A stretch of 64,000 nt of DNA, from assembly GCF_031143425.1 (NCBI RefSeq), contig NC_090437.1, positions 844,515,978 to 844,579,977 of the forward strand, in the 5' to 3' direction. The DNA comes from Pleurodeles waltl (Eukaryota; Chordata; Amphibia; Caudata; Salamandridae). Made by a program: the position numbers and the translations under genes. Shown in pieces: positions 1 to 8,200 of the stretch (within the stretch, counting starts at the first letter, position 1; each line of letters starts with the position of its first letter). Under the pieces are notes generated by a model. That model was not told the DNA's origin and did not search any database. It was given only the letters and a program-made list of their open reading frames with translations.

Positions 1-270
1 GGCAGGAGGGAAGGTGCTGGTGCATGGACTCAGACAACAGAGGATAGGTAGGAGATGGATGGATGGGGCAGCAAGCTAACTGTTCAGTGCAGGCGGGATG
101 GGCATTCACAAAAAAATGGCAACAGAGGTCTGAAATGATAGAGAAGGAGCATGACTTGGACAATGGAAGGAAAGGAGGGGGGGCAAGGAGCAGCAAGCTT
201 GGGTGGGGTCAACACAACGTCAGGCCAGGCCCTGGGTTCAACCCCACCCCCACTGTGCATTGCAATGGGC
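1..270. other. Unassigned flanking DNA
   Basis: G- and A-rich sequence with no coding signature or repeat that I recognise. Short open frames here have no family resemblance. Confidence 0.4.
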
Positions 271-520
271 ATCTTATTTAACGTTAAAAAAACTCTAGAA
301 TTCCACTGAAAAAAACTAAGGTTAAAGGGACATTAGAGTTAGGAAATAGAATTAAAAAACATTAGAAATTCACTAAAAAAAACAAAGGCTACAGGGATGT
401 TATAGTTAGGTTCCAATTTTATATGCACAAAACCATAAAATTGAACTGTTATAGTAAAATCACTTCAAATAACTATAACTCATGCCCTAAGGTAACTATA
501 ACTCGCACCCTCGCAAGGTT
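271..520 (+). repeat. Partial copy of TA-rich interspersed repeat (same family as 14785-15430)
   Basis: Two imperfect units share the motifs 'attcactgaaaaaaac', 'acagggatgttatagtta' and 'taactataactc' with the larger palindromic repeat at 14785-15430. Only one arm is present here. The family is not named; it looks like a non-autonomous DNA element. Confidence 0.55.
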
Positions 521-767
521 TTCCCCATTCTTCCTTCCATAGGGATTTTGAACAGTGATAACGCCAAAACTACTGGACAGAATTTCACCATATTTAGCAG
601 AGAGGTAGCTCTTGGTCCAGAAAGAGCCCTTTCAAATCCCTTCAGTAGTTTTAGAGAAATTAAAGGAAATTCAAATTTGTATATCAAGGAATGCAGATCC
701 GTCGCGAATCCAATGCAAAGCGTCACTGCTCTGTGCAACAGAAGGAAGCAATAAGCTTGGCTGGTCG

Positions 768-771
768 CAAC
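768..771. repeat. Provirus target-site duplication, left (CAAC)
   Basis: CAAC sits immediately before the TG that opens the 5' LTR. The same four bases follow the CA that closes the 3' LTR. A 4-bp duplication is typical of gammaretroviruses and of some gypsy elements. Confidence 0.85.
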
Positions 772-1865
772 TGATGACGCAGAAAAAGAGGGTTCGACAT
801 ATATTCATGTACACTGTGTAACCGACATATATATTGAAGTGTGATTTTAAGTAAAAGAAATAGTATACGAGGGAAATTGTGCCCTCGGGGCAGTTCGCCA
901 TCATTATAAACGAGCTTTATTAATCATGAAGTATTAAAAATGTATTTATCCGTCATAATCGCAAATGTATGCCATGATTTCTTGTTTGAAAACTGTTTTG
1001 CTTAGCTTAAATTTAGTACAGGCTTTGGCCTAGTTGCTTGGTTTCAAATTCTAACTGCGTGATTCTTTTTTTTCTTGAATTAATGAAATATATTCTTGCT
1101 TGAAGTTGTATTTTTCCAGTAGAAACTGGCTGGTACACTTATCTCCAAGGTTTCGTGCTAGGCCGGTTACATCCCCTTTGATACAAGGTCAGTCTCTGCA
1201 GGTGCGGACAATGAAGGTACAGATAGTAAAATAATTGGCAAACCATGATACAATTTGTGTTCCAAGGCGCCAAGGACAGTGTATGCATAAATGGGCGCTA
1301 GTAAAAGACAATTTTGATTGGACAATTTGAAGCCAACCTATGAACCCTCCAATGGAAGACCCTACAGAATTTGGAATGTTTCTTACTTAAACCCACCGGA
1401 CAAAGAGAAGTCAGCCATTTTCCTCGATGCCAGTTTGAAGCCTGATGCCAGACTCCATTTTGGACGACACCCTGATGCCCTTTTCTCTATCTGAGAGAAA
1501 GAGACTTTAAGAATTCTCACCCTAGAGACTTTAACTTTGATTTGCCCCGTCTTGCCCATGCAGTAACTTTGCCCTATTCTCCTTGCCGTTGCAAGGAAGC
1601 TTGCCCTTAACTTTGCCCCTTTGAAATTTGCCCCATGCTGATCAACCGGTACCTGAAGGACGAAGACTTTTCTTGAATGATGATTGTATTTGGTAAATAT
1701 GAAAGGATAAATGTATTATGCATTGTTTTTTTTTCCTTTTAGGTACCAACTGCTATTTTGATAGGATCCTAGCTAGAACTTTTCCAAATTTGTGTTAACT
1801 AAATTCGTTTTGCATGAAGTCCCACATGCCAATGCTAATTAGAGGTTAGTCGAGGTATTCATCCA

Positions 1866-2090
1866 ATGTACCATGAAGAATTGAAATCTTGTTATGCTGA
1901 CCGAATGTATGCAATTAGTCAAATACAGTTAGTCACATTGGTGATTTGCATTGCTATAACAGAGTGTATCATTATTCAGATTTTACGTAGATTGCGTTTC
2001 TTCCGCCGTTATGGACAGCTAGTAATGTTCATATACATATATCAATTGGTTTTGAGACACATATATATCGTGCTAGCTTTGTTAATATAG
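1866..2090 (+). other. Small hydrophobic ORF inside LTR (74 aa), coding status doubtful
   Basis: An ATG-initiated frame in the U3 part of the LTR encodes a hydrophobic peptide. Two nonpolar stretches, roughly residues 20-40 and 52-74, are separated by a basic segment (RRLRFFRRYG). The 3' LTR copy at 13990 is the same except that a 1-bp indel extends it to 105 aa. LTR-encoded membrane proteins exist elsewhere, for example sag of mouse mammary tumour virus. Here there is no homology, and two near-identical LTRs give no independent evidence of selection. Confidence 0.2.
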
Positions 2091-2093
2091 GGA

Positions 2094-2118
2094 AATAAAT
2101 TCACTAACTTTTAATAAA
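2094..2118 (+). promoter_or_regulatory. Poly(A) signals in LTR (AATAAA x2)
   Basis: AATAAA occurs at 2094-2099 and 2113-2118, followed by a GT-rich stretch (ctggtgtggtta). The same pair in the 3' LTR, at 14217 and 14236, would serve genomic 3'-end formation. Confidence 0.6.
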
Positions 2119-2362
2119 CTGGTGTGGTTATTCATGACTGAAAGGTCATGGTGCGCAGAAATATCAACTGTTATTGATTTCTGATGTATTATATTGATCT
2201 ATTAATTGAGTATTGATTATCGATTACAACGGTTATTGATTATTGATTTGAGTGACTCGACTATTGAGGATGAGGAGAGCCCGACTCGTTTAAAAGATTT
2301 CACCGACCTCCAACGTGTCCAGGTACAGGTAATTTATAAGGGCTGGACGCGTTATCAGTAGA

Positions 2363-2385
2363 TGGTAGCAGAGATTGATGGTTTA
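2363..2385 (+). promoter_or_regulatory. Primer-binding site, initiator-Met tRNA-like
   Basis: Five bases after the LTR the sequence reads TGGTAGCAGAG, then ATT, then GATGGTTT. This matches the complement of the 3' end of vertebrate initiator tRNA-Met except for a 3-base insertion. The first 11 bases are exact. This primer is typical of Ty3/gypsy elements and uncommon among Env-bearing retroviruses, which mostly use Pro, Lys, Trp, His or other tRNAs. Confidence 0.8.
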
Positions 2386-3374
2386 GCCCTTTGGGACCCC
2401 ATCCGAACAATAGACAGAGTCAGGTTAGAATTTTCTTTGATAAAACAAGTTGGAGAGATGATGATGCCCTAAGTCCCCGATGACTTTCCCGGGATCCCGG
2501 AGCTTGCGAATGAGGAACATGCAGGTATGAGAACGGTCTCAGCGTTTCTAGTGATGGTATGAGTGAAGTTAGGGTTTCGCGCTTGCACAGCTTATCGCCG
2601 CAGATTAATTGAGAAGTTTGTGAGGATTTTAAGGGTGGTTAAAAGATATTAGAGGAGTGTTACTCCAAAAGGTGTGAGAGTAGGGAAGTCGTCGAACTTC
2701 ACATGTGTGTGGCGCTTTGAGCAGAAAAATTGTCCACGTGGTTGTTGATGTTGAGACGGGCCCTGCGAGGTCAAGAGACTCCGGAGTATGTTGAAAAGTG
2801 TATGTGACACTTGTTTGATGTTGTGATCTGGTCGGTTTAATAGGTTGATCGGGCGTGGTCAACAAGTCGGTATGAATGTGGCAGAGTGAAAGAAAACTTC
2901 GACTTTGAGATTTGACGAATTCTAAAGTGCACTAGAATAGTTCATTGATCAGTTGAGAGTAAAGTTTGCGGGTCAAATTTTGCTTGCGAAAGTGGGAAAC
3001 CGAGAAAGATGGAATAACTGCTGAGGCTAGTGAAAAATCCCTAAGGTTTCTGAAGCGGTTGTGTTACCCTTCCTGTAGTAAACCGACAGATCTGTTTTAT
3101 TCTTTTGGTTAAGTGCTCGCGTTATATTGCAGAAATTAGTTTATGAGTGAAGCCGAATGAAAAGAGGACAAGCCGCAGGACTTTGTCAGCCGCAGTGTGT
3201 GAGTGTGACGTCACTAGGAGCCGCGCTGGGATAGGTCGGTTGGTGAGAAGGGTTGCGCACGGATTGGACGCAGTCCGTGAAGCGCAATTGGAAGGGGAAA
3301 GGCAAGCGAAGAGTATTCCGGGAATTAAAGTCACTTATTGATTACATATTGTCAGAAAAACAAAAGACGGAAGG
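2386..3374 (+). other. Retroviral untranslated leader
   Basis: About 1 kb between the primer site and the first gag ATG has no long forward frame. It should hold the packaging signal and the splice donor for env. GCAG|GTATGA near 2520 is a reasonable donor candidate but is not proven. Confidence 0.6.
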
Positions 3375-5171
3375 ATGAAATTTTTCAAAGCATTTAAGAG
3401 TGCCATGAGGGGAGATGTTTATATTAAAGCAAATGTAGGAGAAGAGACACCGCCTGAGGGTACACCAGCTTACATCGTCATTGAAGAAAAGGGTGTAGCG
3501 CCATGTCTTTGGCTAAAGCAATGGTGCAAATTAACAGAAAAACATGGAAGTGTAGCGTTCCCTATCCACGGGTCGTTTAACCTAAGGGTTTTAGAAAATC
3601 TGAGGTTTGCGCTATACGACATGAAAGTACCCCCAAGGCCAGCACAGGTTGAGGCATTGGCAATTTGGGAGCTAATAGCTAGAAATCAACAACAAAATAA
3701 ATTTGAGACAAGAATAAGGAAAGTAGAAAAGACCCTAGCGGATGCTAGATGGGACAGCACACAAAAGGTTTGGAGATCAGACGTATTGCAGGGAATTAAA
3801 TTGTTTCCAGCGATTGCCGAGGAAGAGGAGACGGAAGGAAGGAAAGCCACCTGTAAGACAAACAGGAGTCAGTCCAGGGAAGGAGAGAGCAATAGAAACT
3901 CGAAAAGGGGAGACGAGTCAGATGATGAGGAGTTCATTATACAATTACTGAATGATCGCCCACCACCATATGTGGAAAGCGAAAAAGGCTCAAGCATTAG
4001 TACTGCCCCTCCAGAACCAATACAGGGTAATGTGACGCCAAATTTGAGAAGATCTCAGAGGCCGAGCAGTTCTGACATGCCTTTCTCACCACAAATACCA
4101 CGGGTTCAGAGGATGTACCCAGACGTGCCAACATTGAAACCTGCTGATAACTATCAGCCACAGGTCCAAAGGCACTATTGCGATGAGCATAATGTGGGAA
4201 TGACTTCCGATTCAATGGCGCAGGGAGGACAAAACTATCAGAGACCGACATTGATTCAAGCTGAATCAACACAGTTCTCGATGCCCCAAAAACAGACACC
4301 AGAAGTGCGAGTGGTAGAAAGCCAGTTAGGTATGCCAGCAATGATGAACCATAATGTGGGGATTAACATGCCACAGAATTCGGGGAACAGACAGAATCCA
4401 GATGCAATATCTCTACCTATCACTGTAGGTCCACCAGTACCACTGTACATACAGGCAAATTCAAGCACCAGCGACCAAGGGTTAATGATACAGAATGGGA
4501 CAGGGAGAAGATGCATAGAAACCACTCCAGAGACAACTCCGATAGCGGCACTGCCAAATGGATCTGGGTCCTTGTCGGAGTTTAGTCCAATTCCAATTTG
4601 TGCTCCGTCAACCGTGGTAAGGTCACATCCACCACTATTAGTACCGTTAACCTCACAGACTGAAACATTACAGAAACCGTCGATGGCAGTTGATGTAACT
4701 GCTACATTGATGGGACTGAACGCGCAACAGTTGACACAATGGTTCAACAGCCTGAACTCCCCACAGAGTACATCAAGCGGGAAGGGAGAAGAATACCTGA
4801 ATAAAATAAGGTTGGGTATGGAGGCAGACGAACTGGTAGAGGGAACAATGGGTTTGAACAGATTAGAATCATACACAGAGGAAGAACTAAGATACATGTG
4901 CCCTAGGATTACAAGAGAAGTGAGCAACATACATAAGAAGTTACAAGAAATTGCAGACAGAAACGAGATCGATATAGGTAAGACCAAACACCTGAGCAGA
5001 AGTTACAGGTTAGACTTTGAGATAAAAGATTTTGAACACATGAGATCCGCAGGGATGAAAACACACCTTAAAGAGATACTGCAGGGTGCACAGGTTTGGA
5101 GATGTTTAGACAAGTGGGAAAGCAGGTGGGTCAAGAAAAAGGATAAAAAGAAGGAAAACACTTCAGAATGA
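3375..5171 (+). CDS. gag: Gag N-terminal part: matrix-like plus PPPY late domain (598 aa)
   Basis: The ATG at 3375 opens a 598-codon frame ending at TGA 5169-5171. Residues 1-150 form a compact, mixed-charge region consistent with a gamma-type matrix domain. An acidic, charged segment follows, then PPPY at residues 196-199, the late-domain motif that recruits NEDD4-family ubiquitin ligases for budding. Residues 210-430 are proline-, glutamine- and serine-rich spacer. Residues 440-598 are more structured and end in a lysine-rich run. The protein begins MKFF and lacks glycine 2, so N-terminal myristoylation is not expected; many gamma-type Gags have it. The next ATG frame at 5208 is in the same reading frame, 36 bases after the stop. 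Capsid lies beyond the stop, so this ORF alone is not a complete Gag. The matrix assignment rests on position and PPPY rather than clear sequence similarity. Confidence 0.8.
   Translation: MKFFKAFKSAMRGDVYIKANVGEETPPEGTPAYIVIEEKGVAPCLWLKQWCKLTEKHGSVAFPIHGSFNLRVLENLRFALYDMKVPPRPAQVEALAIWELIARNQQQNKFETRIRKVEKTLADARWDSTQKVWRSDVLQGIKLFPAIAEEEETEGRKATCKTNRSQSREGESNRNSKRGDESDDEEFIIQLLNDRPPPYVESEKGSSISTAPPEPIQGNVTPNLRRSQRPSSSDMPFSPQIPRVQRMYPDVPTLKPADNYQPQVQRHYCDEHNVGMTSDSMAQGGQNYQRPTLIQAESTQFSMPQKQTPEVRVVESQLGMPAMMNHNVGINMPQNSGNRQNPDAISLPITVGPPVPLYIQANSSTSDQGLMIQNGTGRRCIETTPETTPIAALPNGSGSLSEFSPIPICAPSTVVRSHPPLLVPLTSQTETLQKPSMAVDVTATLMGLNAQQLTQWFNSLNSPQSTSSGKGEEYLNKIRLGMEADELVEGTMGLNRLESYTEEELRYMCPRITREVSNIHKKLQEIADRNEIDIGKTKHLSRSYRLDFEIKDFEHMRSAGMKTHLKEILQGAQVWRCLDKWESRWVKKKDKKKENTSE
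5169..5171 (+). other. In-frame TGA between matrix-like and capsid regions
   Basis: The frame from 3375 and the frame from 5208 are identical (both positions divisible by 3), and this TGA is the only stop between them. It could be an inactivating mutation, a readthrough codon in an unusual place, or a family feature. The following codon is AGT, not the CTA that favours UGA readthrough. If it worked like the gag-pol stop of murine leukaemia virus, it would under-produce capsid, which makes a regulatory role hard to credit. Confidence 0.9.
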
Positions 5172-5207
5172 AGTGAGAAAAAACAACAGAATGACGATCT
5201 GATAACC

Positions 5208-8200
5208 ATGTTACCAATGAGAGAGACAGCAGGGGGAAAACTTGTGCATGTACCATGGCACAGGTGTGATATTCAATCCTTTACGGATGACTTTCCCAAA
5301 TTGAGAGAGAAGCCGATAGAGTGGTATCAACAAACGGATAGATTTGTGAAACTCGCGAAGTGTCTCTGGGAAGACCTGAATACCTTATTTGAAATTGTGG
5401 TTCCGGCTGATTTGTGGGAAGATTGTAAAAGGGCTGTAGGTTGGCCGACGAGTGAACCAGAGAGAGATAGGGACACAGGTGCGCCATCACCTATGGTAAT
5501 GAGTTTGTACCACAAGGTGATCGAGCACTTGAAAACCAAGGTTGCGTCGAAAAATGTGGATTGGCAAAGGATTGACAGGACCGCTCAAGAGGTTAAAGAA
5601 TCTATACACGCGTATTATGAGAGGTTGTTGAAAGCGTTTAAAAATTACAGTGGCACGGAAACGATTGAACCAAAAGACATGCTCCATTTTGTGTTCAGGT
5701 TTGTGGAAGGGCTGAGACCCGAAATTAGCCAGATGATTAAATCGCATTTGATTTGTTGGCAGTCAAAGTCGATCGATGAAGTGTTGAATTATGCAAAATA
5801 CTGCAGTGATGAGATTGAGACAAAGCAGAAAAGATTGAAGGAAAAGGTGATGGTGATGCAGCTCAGAGCAGCTCAGACAGGTTTACAAGGTTTGCAAGGG
5901 TTTCAACAACAGATGCCGCAGCAGCAGCAACAGGGAAATGTTATGTTTCAGCCACAGATGAGAGGCAGAGGTCGAGGAGGTTTTGTGAATAATGGTCCAG
6001 ATTTGAATACCGTTATGATTCCAAATGGTATACAGGCAATGAAGAAGGTGATGCCATGTCACACGTGCGGAATTGTTGGGCATTGGAAACGGGAGTGCCC
6101 AATGATGGTGCAGGAAGGTGTAGGTCAGCAAAACAATGATGTCAATGCATTTCAGACTATGAGAGGACCGAAACTGAGAGGTCCGAACCCAAATTTTCAA
6201 AACAATATGAACCAGATGCAGGGTCTACAACCCATGCAACCGCAACAGGTGCAAATGCCTCGTGTGCAAATGACACAATTGCAGCCAATGCAACAGCAGT
6301 TTCCTATGGTACCTAATCAGCAAATGCAAATACCCTTAGCACCAATGAATCAGCAGCAAGCAATGCTTCCTCAACAGGTCACAGGTCAAGGAATGAATCA
6401 AAATGACACAGTACATCAGTTCCCGTTACACAGTGAGAATGGAATAAACGATGCATGGGAGAGTGAAAGTTCAGATGAGGAGGGAAATTGTGTGCTTGCA
6501 GCATCCTTGGAAGTTGATCAAAAGGGCCCGTATGCGGAGGGAAGAGTTATGGGCCATCGTGTTTCATTCTTGGTTGACACAGGAGCTACACGTTCCACTG
6601 TTAGGAGCATTGAAGTACCAAATTTGCCACTTTCAGGGAGAACAGTCCAAGTAGTGGGAGTAGCAAATAGGTACCTGACGAACCCAATCACAGATCCAGT
6701 ACAAGTCAGAATTGGTAACTATCAAGGGTCGCATAATTTTGTGGTATGTGACTCAAGCCCGATATCACTGTTAGGGAGAGACCTATTGTGCAAATTGGGA
6801 TGTTCGATTATGTGTTGGAACGATGGAATTAGAATTCAGACGAGCAGTGATGGGGAAGAAGAGGACAGTGTAGAAGGGGATGAGATGGAGACTATCGATG
6901 AAGAGTATCCTCTGATTACCCTTTTTCCGATGATCACTGAAGCAGATATTCCAGCTGAGTTACGGGAAACAGTCGGAAAAGAAGTGTGGGATATGACAGG
7001 AAAAGAGGTGGGATTGGTGAAAGGAGTGGAACCAGTGAAAGTGACCGTAAAACCCAATGTAACCTTTCCCCAGACCCCACAGTACCATATGGCACAAGAC
7101 ACCCTCATGAAAGTCGCCCAACTCATTGACGAGTTTGTAAAACAGGGAGTACTGAAAGAAGTGTTAAGCAGTCCATGTAATTCACCAATAATGGGACTAA
7201 TAAAGCCAAGTGGAAAGGTCCGAATTGTGCAGGACTTGAGGAAAATAAATGACATCATAATTAAATGCTGCCCTGTAGTACCAAATCCAGCTGTGATAAT
7301 GTTTCAAGTCCCTTGCGATGCCGAGTGGTTCTCAGTCATCGACTTGTCACAAGCATTCTTTTCGGTGCCTCTTCATGAGGACAGCCAATTTCTCTTTTGT
7401 TTCAAATTCTTAGACAGAGTTTACAGTTGGTGTCGAATTCCTCAAGGGTTTTCGGAGTCACCGTCAATTTTCAATCAAATTCTAAAGAAAGACTTGGAAG
7501 CGTTAGAATTGCCATTCGAGTCAACCCTAGTACAGTACATTGATGACTTACTGATTGCATCCAAGACAGAAAGTGACTGCACAGCCGACACCATTGCCCT
7601 ATTGAACCATTTGGGAAGGAATGGACACAAGGTGTCTCCTTCAAAATTGCAGTTCTGTCAGAAGAAAGTGAAATATTTGGGTCATCAAATAGAGAAAGGG
7701 TCACGGAGAATAATGAAGGAAAGAATAACAAGTGTACTTCAAATGAGTCCACCAAAGACGAGGAGGGAGGTGAGGAAGTTTTTGGGGATGGTGAGCTACT
7801 GTCGCCAATGGATTCCCAACTTCTCAACTCTAGCAAAACCTTTACTGAAACTGACCCAGAAGGATGCATTGGATGAAATTGAACTGAAAGGAGATGAGAT
7901 GGATGCTTTTATTGAATTGAAAGAATGCATGTGCAGGGCTCCAGCTTTAGGTATGCCTGATTACACAAAGCCTTTCACATTGTTTTGTCATGAACGTGAT
8001 GCATGTTCCTTGTCTGTCTTGACCCAAGCCCATGGTGGCATAAACAGACCAGTAGCGTATTTTTCAGCTACTTTGGATCCGGTCGCAGCAGCACTGCCAG
8101 GGTGTTTGCGCGCCGTAGCAGCAGTTGGTATCAGCCTCACTCAGAGTGAAGGAATAGTGATGGGACACCCATTAACAGTCATGGTCCCTCACTCAGTCGA

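Larger units (their letters stand above)
772..2357 (+). repeat. 5' LTR of the provirus (1586 bp)
   Basis: It starts TGATGACGCAG and ends GTTATCA, the TG...CA ends of retroviral LTRs. It is collinear with 12896-14480. Differences I see are near 955, 1678-1681, 1726, 1797, 2086 (1-bp indel) and 2290. AATAAA signals at 2094 and 2113 place R/U5 in the last 300 bp. TA-rich motifs at 2031-2068 or ATTATAAAC at 902 could be the TATA box; I cannot decide between them. Confidence 0.93.

Noticed and set aside
230..245. GGTTCAACCCC-like sequence suggesting a tRNA B box
   Set aside because: No A box or cloverleaf is visible upstream.
4256..4987. 243-codon open frame on the minus strand inside gag
   Set aside because: It lies antisense to the real gag frame, has no recognisable domain, and is a composition effect.
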